From positions 434,001 through 498,000 of the forward strand of contig JAUZTG010000047.1 of the NCBI GenBank assembly GCA_030734395.1: a stretch of DNA of 64,000 nucleotides, written 5' to 3'. The notes beneath the pieces are model-generated. The model saw only the letters and a list, made by a program, of their open reading frames with translations. It had not been told where the DNA came from and searched no databases. This DNA is from Sarocladium kiliense. Its lineage: Eukaryota; Ascomycota; Sordariomycetes; Hypocreales; Sarocladiaceae. The translations under genes were made by a program, and so were the position numbers. Position 1 is the first letter of the stretch. Each line of letters begins with the position of its first letter. This document shows, piece after piece, positions 40,839 through 52,353 of the stretch.

Positions 40839-41933
40839 ATGGCTTCACTCATTGGATCGCCTGCGGGTAACGCGATCGACGCAGCACGCCGTTTTGTTTT
40901 GTCGCCGCTGTTCTCCGGCCCGCTCCTCCTCGCCGCAACAAAGGCGCCCGATGAGACTCGCGGAGTCTTAGACATCATCTCCCAACGTCTCGCAACACTG
41001 GGATTGTCATCCACGACCCTTTCCGACAAGCAGAGATTCACGTTCGTCCTGCGCGTCCTCTTCGGCATCAGCCTCGTCCGCTTTGTCAACAAGAAGCTAA
41101 GCTCCATTGCCGCAAACGCATGGCGCATAAGAGCTGCTGATGGCTGGGAGTGGAACAATGAGATAGCTGTTGTCACTGGTGGTTCAGGAGGGATTGGGAG
41201 GAAGATCACGGAGAGGCTTGCCAAGCTCGGTGTCAAGGTTGCGGTCCTTGACTTGACGGAGCTGCCGCAGGCCTTGAAGCAGAATTCGCTTGTCCGCTTC
41301 TATCACTGCGATATCACATCGTTTGAGTCTGTCGCGAAGGCTGCAGAGGCTGTACGTGAGGACTTTGGACATCCCACGATCCTGATCAACAACGCCGGTA
41401 TCGCCAACGCCGACCCTCTGCCCATCCTCAACGATACCGAGTCTTTCCTTAAGAAAGTCTTCGCTGTAAATTGCGTCGGCCTCTGGGCGACAACGAAGCA
41501 ATTCCTACCTCACATGGTCGAGCAGAACAAGGGCCACGTTGTGACCCTGTCAAGCATCGCTGCCTTCACCACGTTCCCTGCCGGAGTCGGCTACTCAGCC
41601 TCTAAGGCTGCAGCCCTATCCTTCCACGAAGGACTGACATGCGAGCTCAAGCACATGTACAAAGCACCGAACGTGCTGACAACAGTCGTCCACCCGAACT
41701 TCGTCCGCACGCCGCTGCTGGGCCGTATGATTGAGGGGCTCGAGCGTGCTGGTGTCAGATTGATGGATCCCGACGTGGTTGCCGAGGCCATCGTCGCACA
41801 GATTCTCAGCAAGAAGGGTGCCCAAGTCTTTGTCCCTGCGCCATCATCCATCGTTTCTGGCATCCGGGGATGGTCAACGTGGCTTCAGGAGATTGTACGA
41901 GATGCCAGCGGCAAGATTGCTTCGCGAAGCTAG
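40839..41933 (+). CDS. Short-chain dehydrogenase/reductase (RDH10/DHRS-like)
   Basis: Classical SDR of the membrane-associated retinol-dehydrogenase-like group, probably reducing or oxidising a lipid, steroid or aldehyde with NAD(P). Intron-free, 364 aa. An N-terminal extension of about 105 residues includes a hydrophobic segment (VLRVLFGISLVRFV) likely to anchor it in the ER or lipid-droplet membrane. The cofactor motif TGGSGGIG is at residues 113-120, followed by the acidic strand end VAVLDLTE (Asp favours NAD). NNAG, the catalytic Ser in VVTLSSIAAF and YSASK complete the active site. The C-terminal part (TTVVHPNFVRTPLLGRM) is normal for the family. It precedes a hydrolase gene on the same strand by about 316 bp; a link to the catabolic cluster upstream is possible but unproved. 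Confidence 0.9.
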   Translation: MASLIGSPAGNAIDAARRFVLSPLFSGPLLLAATKAPDETRGVLDIISQRLATLGLSSTTLSDKQRFTFVLRVLFGISLVRFVNKKLSSIAANAWRIRAADGWEWNNEIAVVTGGSGGIGRKITERLAKLGVKVAVLDLTELPQALKQNSLVRFYHCDITSFESVAKAAEAVREDFGHPTILINNAGIANADPLPILNDTESFLKKVFAVNCVGLWATTKQFLPHMVEQNKGHVVTLSSIAAFTTFPAGVGYSASKAAALSFHEGLTCELKHMYKAPNVLTTVVHPNFVRTPLLGRMIEGLERAGVRLMDPDVVAEAIVAQILSKKGAQVFVPAPSSIVSGIRGWSTWLQEIVRDASGKIASRS

Positions 41934-42249
41934 GAGCTTTGAAGGCAGTGTGATTGTGTACTTGGGATCGAGAAACTGTCTGAATACGTATCGCCGCAGT
42001 ATCGCTTAATGAAATATGTCATATGTAGCCGTAAAGTCGCCGCTTATGTTCGTCGCCCTCATATCTGGACAACCCAATGCGATGTATCCGCAGGTATTCG
42101 CCATGCCAAGACCATGAACGCGAGAACGCGAAGGATGCGCGTACATAAGGCCGCCACCCCCGAACAAACTGATATTGCAATTGTGCAATCTACCTCTTCA
42201 AAGAAGGGGCCTAGCTTTGCCTGGTTTGAGAGACAAGCTGGCGGCACCC
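41934..42249. other. Spacer between SDR and hydrolase genes
   Basis: About 316 bp between two co-directional genes. The hydrolase frame is open upstream of its ATG but lacks an earlier ATG. No element recognised. Confidence 0.4.
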
Positions 42250-43377
42250 ATGGCCAAACTCATGCCAAGATACTTTTCTGCCTTTGTGCAATTGCCAATT
42301 GATCTCACGATCTTCGCACTGAAGCTGGTTCTCTACATCATCCCTTCGTTCCGACCGGATCGCAGATGGACTTACGGTCAGGCTGTCAAAGTGCGTGTGA
42401 TGAAGGTCGGCGCCAAACATACTGCTCTACTTGACAAGAAAACGCATTTGAGCCTGGACGAAGGCAAAGAGAAGGATCGCTTCACCGTTGTCAAGCCAGC
42501 TTCAAATGAGGTATACGATGGCCCAACAAACGACGCGATCATCCGTCCGAAACCGGTTGGCTTGACATGGAAGCCAGCAGTACCTCAGACAGGTACACTG
42601 AAACCATCTGCGGTCGTCGCTCTTCACTTCCATGGCGGTGCGTACGCAACATCTACTGGACGAGATGCTGATACCGGCTTCGCGGCGAAGATGCTCCGGC
42701 GTCACCTTGGCTGCTCCTTCGTCTGCTCACCATCCTACCGGCTCGCAACAAATGCGCATGGGTATTTCCCGGCTGCTCTTCAGGATGCAATTACCACATA
42801 CAAGCATCTTGTAGAAAATATGGGAATCTCCCCTTCCCAAATAGTTCTCTCAGGGGACTCTGCTGGCGGCAATCTCGCCATCGCCCTGCTTCGCTACATT
42901 GACGAGTACGGCGAAGCGCGGGGTATCGCTCTCCCAGCGGCTGCGGCACTATGGTCACCATGGGTTGATATCCGAGACGCGTTGGAAGCTTCTCTTCCTT
43001 CCAAGCACAATTACTCCACAGACTATCTCACGACTCCCTTCTGTCGATGGGGCGCTTCAGTAGTCACCAACAATGGAGCGATCGATCCAGCACAGCCGTA
43101 CCTGTCTCCGCTATTGCACCCGTTTCGCCTCCGCAGCGGCCAGGTACCTGTCTTCATACAGACTGGAGACAGAGAAATCTTGTATAATGATAATACGCTC
43201 ATGGCTGAGCGGCTGGAAATCTTTGGATGGCCTGTGAAGTTGTTCGTGTCTCCGGGGTGTCCACACGATATCATGATGTTTGGTGCCGTGTTGGGGTTCG
43301 AAGCTGAGGCAGCCATCGCGGCCGAGGAGGCAAAAGATTACTTTTTGAGCACGACGACGTTGCAACTCGGGCCCTAA
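42250..43377 (+). CDS. Alpha/beta hydrolase-3 family esterase (HSL-like)
   Basis: Intracellular esterase/lipase of the hormone-sensitive-lipase-like alpha/beta-hydrolase family, 375 aa, no intron. The ATG at 42250 (MAKLMPRYFSAF) is the first in frame. An N-terminal hydrophobic helix (LPIDLTIFALKLVLYIIPSF) probably anchors it to a membrane. Catalytic features: oxyanion motif HFHGGAYATS, nucleophile elbow LSGDSAGGNLA, acid Asp in VFIQTGDREILYNDN and His in SPGCPHDIMMFG, all in the expected order. A cap region with W..W..D.R lies between nucleophile and acid. Related fungal enzymes hydrolyse sterol esters, short acyl esters or secondary metabolites. Its neighbour SDR suggests joint lipid or xenobiotic metabolism; that is inference. 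Confidence 0.9.
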   Translation: MAKLMPRYFSAFVQLPIDLTIFALKLVLYIIPSFRPDRRWTYGQAVKVRVMKVGAKHTALLDKKTHLSLDEGKEKDRFTVVKPASNEVYDGPTNDAIIRPKPVGLTWKPAVPQTGTLKPSAVVALHFHGGAYATSTGRDADTGFAAKMLRRHLGCSFVCSPSYRLATNAHGYFPAALQDAITTYKHLVENMGISPSQIVLSGDSAGGNLAIALLRYIDEYGEARGIALPAAAALWSPWVDIRDALEASLPSKHNYSTDYLTTPFCRWGASVVTNNGAIDPAQPYLSPLLHPFRLRSGQVPVFIQTGDREILYNDNTLMAERLEIFGWPVKLFVSPGCPHDIMMFGAVLGFEAEAAIAAEEAKDYFLSTTTLQLGP

Positions 43378-44376
43378 GGACATGTACAGTTGTCAACCGA
43401 TGGGGGTACCTTACGGCTTCTCAGGGTTGGGTTTTCAGGGTAGGGTGGGTGGTACCTGAGATACTCGGCTGACTGAGGCAGCCTTTCACAAGGACTCGCA
43501 AATTAATAAATACAGCTTAGAGTCTTGATTCATCTTATGCGCTTTATCTGATGCTGATATTTTGTCGTTGAATGTCAAAAGGGTGCAACTTGAAGCTGGG
43601 GTGCCAAGCACAAACTCCGTGGACAATGCTCGCAACCCTGAACCTGTGGCCACAGTCTGTTCCAGACACGATGGACGCTGAAAGAGACCCGGCGATGATA
43701 AAGCGACTGCCTCACAATTTCCGTGTATGGCTGACACAATGGAAATGAGTTGGGCTCACAATACCGAGCTCACGGTCTGATGTCATGGTAATGAGACCTC
43801 AGTCGAACGGCCATAAAACAGGCGACCCTGTAAGCAACAGGACCAAGGGAGCTTCACAAAGCGGAAGAATATAAAATTGTGCCTAGTCGCGGCAGGCAAG
43901 CCACCCCGGGATATACTCTAAATGTAAGCTTGTTAAGGAAGGCCAAGCTTTTTCGCCGATGCCATACCCCTGTCCATCTCCTGTTCACGTTGAGGTTTGC
44001 TCAATACTGATTCGGCGATGGAGGCAGGGTATCACCACGTGCTATCGATGGAGGGGACCAACTTCTCCACCGCAACGATCAAGATACCCAGTTCATGCTT
44101 GGAGTGAGCTTCAAGAACGCTTCTTTGACTTATCAGCAGGCTTTCTAGTTGGCAGTGTGGTGCAATGCCAAGGTTGGTAATATCCCTCGCGATGGAGATA
44201 TGGCAGCAAGATCACCGTTGTTTGCCAGTTGTTTCCAATTGCTCAGCGACTATAAAATGCTCAACTGCCTCGATACAGTCCCCATAGAGTTTCCTGGGAT
44301 TTTCAGCCGGTATCACTGAGTCACTCGCTTCTTTGAGATCATCCGACCTGCGTCGTCTTGCGACTCTCCAGCCACT
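43378..44376. other. Intergenic region upstream of alkaline phosphatase
   Basis: About 1 kb with no supported gene. It should contain the hydrolase terminator and the phosphatase promoter. Short ORFs only. Confidence 0.4.
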
Positions 44377-46021
44377 ATGAGGAGCCACATCATCGCTGCC
44401 GCTGCCATCACGGCGCTTTCTCAAACTGCGGCTGCCGCTGTCGAGGCAAAGAATGTCATCTATGTGATTCCAGATGGTTGGGGACCGGCCTCTCAGACAC
44501 TCTCTCGCGACCTTCAGTGGCTTGTCGAGACTGGTACCAACTCTTCCAACCCAGAGATTGGCACACTGGCCGCAGACAATATGGTACGCACTATAACAAA
44601 CACCTTTCCGGCACACGTGATAAACTGGAGGTGCAAGATGACAGCTAACTGTATTCTAGGTTTGCGGCCTGGTTCGCACCCACTCAGCGAACCGCCTCAT
44701 CACGGATTCAGCAGCCGGAGGCACCGCACTCGCCACTGGCCACAAGACGAACAATGGTTGGATCAGCATCACTCCTGAAGGCCGACCTGTGGGAACGGTG
44801 TTGGAAGCTGCGAAACTGGCTGGGCTCAAGACCGGTCTTGTTTCCACAACTGCCATCACTCATGCCACTCCCGGCTGTACGTGCCCTTCGGAATGCCACG
44901 AGAATCAAGAGTGCTAACAAGGACAGCGTACTCGGCTCACACTCCTGATCGCAATAACCAGAACTTGATTGCCGAGCAACAGCTGGGCAAAGTTCACCCT
45001 TTAGGTCATGTCGTCGACGTTCTCCTAGGTGGAGGGCGCTGCAACTTCTTGCCCCAGAACAAGACTGGCTCATGCCGTGAGGATGACACCGACTTGTACG
45101 AGTACGCCAAGGAAAAGGGCTGGGCCATCGCAAGGAACCGCGAGGAGTTCGATGAGTTCGAGCTAGGCAAGGGCAAGGCTCGCATCCCTATGTTGGGTAA
45201 CTTCGCTGCTGGTTTGTTTGACCAACACCCCACAGTCTCTGAAGCATTATTAACAGTCTTGTTCAGGCGACATGAGGCTTGAGATTGATCGTCGCGAACT
45301 CCAAGACGAACCCTCCCTTCTGGAGATGTCCAAGACAGCAGTGCATGCGCTTCATCGTGCAACGCACTGCCGCGAGAAGGGCTACTTCCTGATGATCGAG
45401 TCTGCCAAGCTGGACACTTCCGGACATGCAGGCGATGTACCTGCCCATGCTGTCGGCACATGGCACTACAACGAGGTCATGGAGTGGCTCGCTGAGTGGA
45501 TTGACGAGCACCCAGACACCATCCTCATCTCCAGTGCCGACCATGAGACTGGTGGACTCACCCTGTCAAACAACTACAACCCCGTCCGTGCCTACGACGC
45601 GAAGCATACTGCCAATTACCTGGCTGGGCTCTGGGAAGACCGCCCAAATTACTCCAACGCTCGTCAATACCTAAAGAACGAGATTCTCACTCAATACGCC
45701 CTCTCTGACGCCACTGACGCCGAGATCGAGGAGCTCCTGACTACCGATGACATGGAGAGCGGCCTAGCTGACCTCCTTTCCGCACGCGTTGGCGCGTTCT
45801 GGAGCACGGGTGGACACTCGGCGATCGATGTTACGCTCTTCGGATACGCTGCTGGAGAGAAGAGCCGTGAGCTCCAGGCAGATCTTGCGCGTAGCTGGGA
45901 CAATACTGAGCTGCCGCGATATATTGAGGAGGTGCTTGGGCTTGACATGGACGAAGTTACTGAGATCCTGCAGGAGGCTGCTGACGAGGACTCCTCCTGG
46001 ATGGGTAGTCGCCAGGACTGA
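44377..46021 (+). CDS. Alkaline phosphatase (PhoA/Pho8-type)
   Basis: Zn/Mg-dependent alkaline phosphomonoesterase; a signal peptide (MRSHIIAAAAITALSQTAAA) indicates entry to the secretory route. Exons 44377..44583, 44660..44876, 44927..45211 and 45267..46021 sum to 1464 nt, 487 aa. The metal-binding start VIPDGWGPAS, the nucleophile serine in LITDSAAGGTALATGHKTNNG (split by no intron), GLVSTTAITHATPG, the VLLGGG segment, MIESAKLDTSGHAGD, SSADHETGGL and STGGHSAIDVTLFG (last metal His) are all present, so an active enzyme is expected. Unlike vacuolar Pho8 it shows no obvious internal signal-anchor beyond the N-terminus, so a secreted or periplasmic form seems likelier. The phosphate role is by family. 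Confidence 0.94.
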
Positions 46022-47001
46022 GCTTGGTTCCTGGAATGCATCCCGCGGGAGCTCGATCGACGCTTACCGATTCAACCAGCCAAATTCGCCAGGCTAAGTA
46101 ACTATAATAAGTAAACAACCTACCGCGCGGCCGCCTGGTTGAGTCGGATAATTTGAGTGGTGTGTGCTGATGGATGGAGACCTAGCGGCCTATATTAGTC
46201 GAAAACAGCCACAACGGTTGGAAACTTGACTCGTTAGCGCTCGATCTCACGTGTTGAACCAATCGATGGTTAGCTGATTCGATAACCGAAGGGCTAACCT
46301 TAGGCTATCCACCCGCTGAACGAGGCTCCGGATGAGAGGTCAAGAGTTGCCACTCTGGACGAGGCATATTCGGGACCTTCGGACATCCACTTGAAAAGTT
46401 AATAAAGAAGCTTCAAGTCTTCGAGGTTTATTAAGTGTGCGCTTCAAAAGAATCTTTCTTGACGCGGTTGGCCACAGTGTGCGCCATTGCCTCCCAATCT
46501 CTAGCATCATGCCTCCCCCTTGAGAATCGGCTATCAGGAAAGCTCGGACATACCGAACGTCCGGGATGGAGCAAAAGCCCCCCAACTACCTACAGGGGTC
46601 GATATCCATTCGCAGCCTGTCCGCTGACTCGACCTTCCACTAATGTAGCCTGGCTCGGCGCATTGTGGCTCTCATGCCCTGACTATACCCGATCTGATGC
46701 TGTGTCAAGTGGGTTTAGGACCTCCATCAGGCGAACAATTTACTTGTACGAGGCAAGTGGGTTGCTTCAAGGCATTGTGATTGTGGCATGTCCCCCCGGC
46801 AGGCTCTGATGCGGAGACGTGGATGGTGTGTTGCCATTGATATAGGAGTTCTAAGGTTCCCCAGACCTTGGCCTCCTCTTCTCTTGCTCCTTCAACAGTA
46901 TTCGTTCTCACAGTCTCTCGTTAAACTACTTATAGCAGATCACTTGATCTCGTCCATTCGTTCACGAATTCTTAAGCACGGTCTCGGACTTACAAACCAA
47001 A
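46022..47001. other. Intergenic region upstream of the cutinase-family gene
   Basis: About 980 bp. It includes the phosphatase 3' end and the cutinase-family promoter. Nothing gene-like was found; an ORF at 46435-46809 is unsupported. Confidence 0.4.
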
Positions 47002-48191
47002 ATGAAGGCCCAGGTACCTGCTCTCACCCTCGCCATCGGGGCAGGCCTCGCTACCGCCCAGCGTCTCGCCGGCTCTGGCTGCGACGATGTGCACGTTTTC
47101 ATCGCCAAGGGTAACAACGAGCCCTATCCCGGCCGTCAGGGCAAGCTCGTCGCTGCTATCTGCGACGGTATTGCCAACTGCGACTACGAGGACATCCAGT
47201 TCTACAACCCTCTCCCTGCTCCTTACTGCCAGTCCGTTGCTGAGGGTGCTCGCAACGGTGTCGACCAGATCACCGAGTACAACGCCAGGTGCCCTGACAC
47301 CAAGCTCGTTGTGAGCGGTTACTCTCAGGGTGGTCAGGTTGCTGGTGATATTCTTGGTGGCGGCGGTGGTGTTCTCTTCGAGGACTGCCAGCAGCCCGGC
47401 AACGCCGGCATTCCTGCTAACAGCGCTGCTGGCAAGAAGAGTGAGTTCCCCAACACATCGAAAACTGTGAATGAAGACGATACTAACAGAACCAAGTCGT
47501 TGCGGCTCTCATCTTCGGTGATGTCCGCCACACCCGTGGCCAGAGCTACAACTACCTCGACGGTGGCAACCGTGACGGTGTCTTCCCTCGTCCTGCCAAC
47601 CAGCTCGCCAACCTGAACGGCTACGCTGACCGTCTGCGCAACTACTGCGATGCCACCGACCCCATCTGCGCCGGTGGTGATGTTGTCGCCAACCACCTCA
47701 ACTACTTCGACATCTACAGCGAGTCTGCCGCTGCTTGGGTCCAGAGCCTCATCAAGGCTGCCCCTGACAGCACTGGCAGTGGTAACGGCAACCAGAAGCC
47801 TAGCTCTACTCTGTCTACCCAGACTTATGCTCCGGCTCCTACCACTCTTATCCCTCCCAAGCACGTCAACGGCACTGTCATCACCACCACCATCTGCCCT
47901 GAAGTTACCCAAGCCATCGAGGGTGTCGCTTCTAGTATGTCTACAGCCTTTCTCACATTGCTTGATACACAAGACTAACTACTTGACTCCCTAGGCACCT
48001 ACGACAAGCCCGAGATGACCTTCGCCCCTGGCCCGTCCGGCACCTACACGCCCACCAAGCCTTCTGATGTCAACCCCCCTGAGGCTCCTGTCGACGCTCC
48101 TACTCCTGTCCCCACTGCTGGTGCCTCCACCCTGCAGCGCTCTGCTCTGGGTGTCGTTGCGCTTGCTGCGTCTCTGTACATGATGCTGTAA
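47002..48191 (+). CDS. CE5 cutinase / acetylxylan-esterase-family protein with GPI-type tail
   Basis: Extracellular serine esterase of carbohydrate esterase family 5. Exons 47002..47440, 47497..47934 and 47995..48191 give 1074 nt, 357 aa. A signal peptide (MKAQVPALTLAIGAGLATA) precedes the CE5 core: nucleophile VVSGYSQGGQVAG, IVAALIFGDVRHT after the splice, the Asp of NYCDATDPICAGG and the His of ANHLNYFDIYS, with cysteines in conserved positions. A Ser/Thr/Pro-rich linker follows, and the protein ends in a hydrophobic helix (SALGVVALAASLYMML) without charged residues after it, as in GPI-anchored wall proteins. Codon choice is strongly biased to C-ending codons, suggesting high expression, and this also creates a long antisense ORF. 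Cutin and acetylxylan specificity cannot be separated here. Confidence 0.9.
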
Positions 48192-49459
48192 TTGGAGAAT
48201 TGGGTGTAATGTGGACGGTGATGCGCAACAATGAAGGTGTTAATATTGTATCATGACATGGACATAATGTATATATCTTCTAGGATATAAGTAATTCCAG
48301 GGTCCAGAACCAGACTATGATGCTACCTCCCAAGTGATTCACGTGGTGACTTGCGAAGGATATGGCTAATCTCTAAGCAATTCGACCTTGATCTGCGCCC
48401 CTCGTTGTCCTCCAATTTATTCGATCCCTCCTGTTGAACTCGACAGTAGGCTTCCCATCCATGCTAATAGGCAACACATTGCCTCTTTTACCCCGTGTTT
48501 CTTATTCATGGCCCCATGCTCTCCACCATTGGACACTTTCGTACCCGCGATCTCCGATCTGATGTTGTTGGTACCTCCACTACTGACATGGGGAATCCAA
48601 TGTCTCGGGCGATCCCGTCTCCACCGTGGTAGACGGCTCGAGAACTTGTCGTACGCCTCCCATAGGCACGTCATTGTAATTTGCAGGGTCAACGGGCAAG
48701 GATTGCCAGGTTGAGATGCTTGCGGCTAAAGATAGATGCGTTGGCCATCGGTGCTTGTGCCACCTCTATCGATACAGATCTGAATATTGACCATAACAGG
48801 CCAGGGTGTTCTTTAACAGGTCCAAAAGAGTCGATTAAAAGAAACACTATCACATATAGCTTCCAGATAATTTCACGAAACGCAACTTATCAGAGGCTAT
48901 GCTCAGGAAATTTTGGCTATCACATCGGCGGGAAGGGCTTGGCAGGCATCTGTCAGTGCATCTCCGCCACACAAATGAATATGATAAAGAAGCGACCACT
49001 ATACTCTCGCACACACGTAGCTGCATAACGGAATTGGATGTCCGTCTAGTGCTCGATGCGATTCGTGGGTGACTGTGGTTGGAGAACTGTTCGCGCGAGG
49101 AGACGGAGTTCCGTGTCCGTCGCCCGCCACCTCCACGCCCACCCTTCAGCTCGCCATGATCTTGCCAGGCCGGCAGATAGACCGTCCTCTTACAATCGTT
49201 ATCGGAGTAAGAAATCAGCATCCAATTCATAAGGAAATTACAGTCCCTATCGGTCTTGAGGACTATTGGTGTTATCATTGTTGACGGCGACATTGCATCG
49301 AATTGCACTTGCTCGCACCTCCCTTGTCGCCAACGAGGCCTATCGGTAAACTCAACTTCTTGAAAAGCCGACTGTTAAAGGAAGGTTCCACTAGTCTCTC
49401 TGGTTGTATCCTCGGGCCATATTCTTGTCGTCGCTTTGTTGTTGACAATTCTTCACACC
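48192..49459. promoter_or_regulatory. Intergenic region upstream of the DUF1445 gene
   Basis: About 1.27 kb. ACGGAGTTCCGT, a near-perfect palindrome with CGG-N4-CCG core, lies at 49103-49114, about 350 bp before the start codon. Related elements occur in two other promoters of this block. No gene recognised. Confidence 0.45.
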
Positions 49460-50362
49460 ATGTCTACAACCACGATCACAAAGTCCTCACTGGTGCTCCA
49501 GACGCACCTCAAGACAGGCTTCGAAGCTCGCCTCGCGGCACGGTCTGGGAACCATTCGAAATCTACGAGTGGCCTGGCACCAGCACATCTCCAAGCCAAC
49601 CTTATCGTTCTTCCTTCTAAATACGCCCAAGACTTCAGGGATCTTTGCGCACGCAACCCAGTCCCCTGTCCTCTCCTGGCCGAGTCTAGCGCTCCGGGTG
49701 ATTTCTCCTCACTCAAATCATACTTACCCGGAATTTCTGGTTCTGCGATTGCTGCAAACCTTGACGTTCGCACTGATTGTCCGAACTTCAATGTTTATGA
49801 GGGCTCGAAGCTTGCTCTCGAAACGGTACCCGACATCTTGAATCAGTGGACCTCAGATCATGTTGCCTTTCTCATCGGCTGTAGCTACAGCTTCGAATCA
49901 GCTCTGATCAGGGCAGGGCTACCGCCTCGACACACATTGCTCGACTACAACGTCCCAATGTACAGAAGCTCAATTCCCCTGAACCCCGCTGGCGTCTTCA
50001 CTGGAGCAACCTATGTCGTCTCTATGCGGCCATATCCAAAGGCCGAGATCGACAGGATCCGCGCCATTACTCGTCCATATTTGCAAACGCATGGTGAATG
50101 TGTTGCATGGGGCTGGGATGCGGTGAAGAAGCTTGGGATTGAGAATATCGACGTTCCTCAATGGGGTGATGCACCCTTGACTATGGATGGGAAGCCCTTG
50201 AGTCAGGCTTGGGGTGATGAGGAGAACGTGCCATTATTCTGGGCATGTGGTGTAACACCGCAGGAGGCTATCATGAGGTCATCGTTAGAGGGAATTACCA
50301 TGGCCCATGCTCCGGGACATATGCTGGTCCTTGATTGCCTCGAGACAGACATAATCTCCTGA
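49460..50362 (+). CDS. DUF1445 / D-glutamate-cyclase-family putative hydro-lyase
   Basis: Member of the DUF1445 (UPF0317) family. The mammalian homologue DGLUCY is reported to convert D-glutamate to 5-oxo-D-proline; bacterial members are annotated as putative hydro-lyases. ATG 49460 is the first in frame; 300 aa, no intron. Conserved stretches include APAHLQANLIVLP near the N-terminus, FLIGCSYSFESALIRAGLPP in the middle, the Pro-rich MRPYPKAEIDRIRAITRPYL, PLFWACGVTPQEAI and the C-terminal MAHAPGHMLVLD. No targeting signal is evident, so cytosolic. It opens a block with an amino-acid dehydratase and RidA, which fits a role in catabolism of an unusual amino acid. Substrate and reaction are inference from the family. 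Confidence 0.88.
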   Translation: MSTTTITKSSLVLQTHLKTGFEARLAARSGNHSKSTSGLAPAHLQANLIVLPSKYAQDFRDLCARNPVPCPLLAESSAPGDFSSLKSYLPGISGSAIAANLDVRTDCPNFNVYEGSKLALETVPDILNQWTSDHVAFLIGCSYSFESALIRAGLPPRHTLLDYNVPMYRSSIPLNPAGVFTGATYVVSMRPYPKAEIDRIRAITRPYLQTHGECVAWGWDAVKKLGIENIDVPQWGDAPLTMDGKPLSQAWGDEENVPLFWACGVTPQEAIMRSSLEGITMAHAPGHMLVLDCLETDIIS

Positions 50363-50724
50363 ACATGATTATGTCTCTGTTTGACGAATCATCATAGAGC
50401 AAGAATATAGCATAAATATCATGAAACTTCTATCTGGCATCGAATATTCGGTAAAAGTCGCTATCATAATCCCCTGCGTTGGTATCTTACATACTTTAGC
50501 CTATGTTCCTGTCATGATCTTCCAGTACGGAATAGTTCTCAAGCGCGGGACCACTGGTAGCCGCTGTATCAAGACGTAGGATTAAGGGAGACGGACTTCA
50601 GAAAGCAACATATCAATTGAGACAACCCTGAATATCTGCATGCAGTTCCAAAATGGTTTGAGCTATCAATACTGTTTTTCCTGCCGAGTAGCGTGGCGCG
50701 TCCAACCATAGTAACACCCCATTC
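50363..50724. other. Convergent intergenic spacer
   Basis: About 360 bp, AT-rich, between the ends of the DUF1445 and permease genes. Likely terminators and 3' UTRs. Confidence 0.4.
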
Positions 50725-52353
50725 TTAGTATACATACTTGAAGTCGAGGTTATACTCGCCAGTAGTACAGGGCCGGTCATCAGGGCGCTCGCCACGTCGG
50801 ATTTGCTCCTTTTTCCTGTTCTCGAGCTTGAAATGCACGATCTGGATCGCAATGAGAATCATGCAAATGATGGCAGAAACCAGAGAAGCCCAGTGACCCA
50901 GCTTATAAGGCGGGTCTCTGTAGACCTGACCAGCCACAACACCAGCGATATTTCCGACAGCCTGAGAAATACCGAGCGACGTTGCGCGCTTATAGTGAGG
51001 CGCCGTATTGTTGACAATCCATGTTTCGTTGAGACCTGGACCGCAGTACAGGGGGAGGGCGATGAGGTAGACAGCGAAGTACTGGATGCTCGAGTTTTTG
51101 ACGGTAAGCAGGATAGCGTATCCGATGACTGCGAATATGTCGAGGACAAATAGAGCAGTCCCTCGAAGACCATATTTGTCGCCGATAAGAGCTGCCGCGA
51201 AGAAGCTGATTCCACCAAGAAGATAGACTGGCGCACTAAGATATTGGGCTTGAATGGCGGTGTAGCCTAGGCCGTTGCGGAGAATCGAGGGCAGGAAGCT
51301 GCTGAACCCGTAGAGAATGATGTCTTGGAAGAACTGAATCAGTGCACTTCAATGGTGGTCAGTACCCTTCTTCGAATATCATCACCAGGAGTAACTCACC
51401 CCGTGTATAGGCGCCAGGTCTTGAGTGCATCAAAGACCTGGGGCCATGAGAACTGGTTGGCACCCATATACTCCTGTCGCTTGATATCTCGGCGCTCCAT
51501 CGTCTCCCGTTCCTCGGGAGTCCAATATTTTGCCTTTGCTGGGTTCTCTGGCAGACCAAACCAAGCCCAGGGTACAACCAGAAGAGAGATGCATCCTTCC
51601 ACGATATAGAGCCAGCTCCAGGAGTTAAGGCCCGCTGAGTGACCAATCTTAGTGATGCCTGTCGCTACAAGTCCTCCGAACATGCCTGAAAAGGCAGTGG
51701 CTGAGAAGAGGTAAGCGAAACGCAGACCTTGTTCGTGACGATTGTAGACCATGGTAATGTATAGACTAATACAAGGGAAGAAGCCTGACTCGCATATACC
51801 AAGAATGATTCGGCATGCCAGGAGTCCGCCATAGTTCTGGATAAAGGCCGTGCCAATGGTGACGATAGACCAGGAGAAGGCCATGATAGAGATAGCTCGG
51901 TGAACCTTGAGCCAGCGCAAGGCCAGGACAAAGGGAACCATGAAGAGGACATAGGTCGCGAAGAACAGACTGACTGCCGTACTAAACTGGGCAGCGCTTA
52001 GGTTGAGATCCTCACGAAGTCCTGCGACGGCAGCATTGCCGATGTTTGCACGATCGAGATAGGCCCTATACATTTGTGTCAGTCTCTCTCCCTGTTGGTA
52101 GTCATCGCGAGACGGGAAAGACGTACATGAAATAGAGGGCACAAAACAGAGGGGCGAAACGATAGTCCAGGCGTCGAAGAACTCTCTTGTTGAGAGTCGG
52201 ATCAATGAAGACCTCTGTATCTTCCGGGATACTTGACTCATCTTTCTCCAAGCCACTGCTGGATATGATGCCCGGCTTGCTTTCTTCCACATCGGCCATG
52301 TTGTTGCTGGGTGTTGTAGCCAAGTCTGGCCGAGGGGCCTTTTCAGAGGACAT
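50725..52353 (-). CDS. Dal5-type MFS permease (ACS family)
   Basis: Permease of the allantoate/nicotinate-type anion:cation symporter family. Three exons, complement(join(50725..51346, 51400..52065, 52127..52353)), total 1515 nt, 504 aa. The hydrophilic N-terminus ends in VLRRLDYRFAPLFCALYFM, joined by splicing to AYLDRANIGNAAVAGLREDL, the helix 1-loop signature of this family. Further marks are SIMAFSWSIVTIGTAFIQNY, ILGICESGFFPCISLYITMVY, WSWLYIVEGC, LPENPAKAKYWTPEER after helix 6 and LNETWIVNNTAPHYKRATSLG in the second half. The tail RPDDRPCTTGEYNLDFKYVY matches the RPPFFRYVL-like ends of Dal5 relatives loosely. It is divergent from the Zn2Cys6 gene next to it. The likely cargo is a carboxylate or amino-acid derivative; unknown. 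Confidence 0.92.

Noticed and set aside
47334..47972. 212-aa minus-strand ORF
   Set aside because: Exact antisense shadow of the cutinase-family gene, caused by its codon bias; Val/Asp-rich with no domain.
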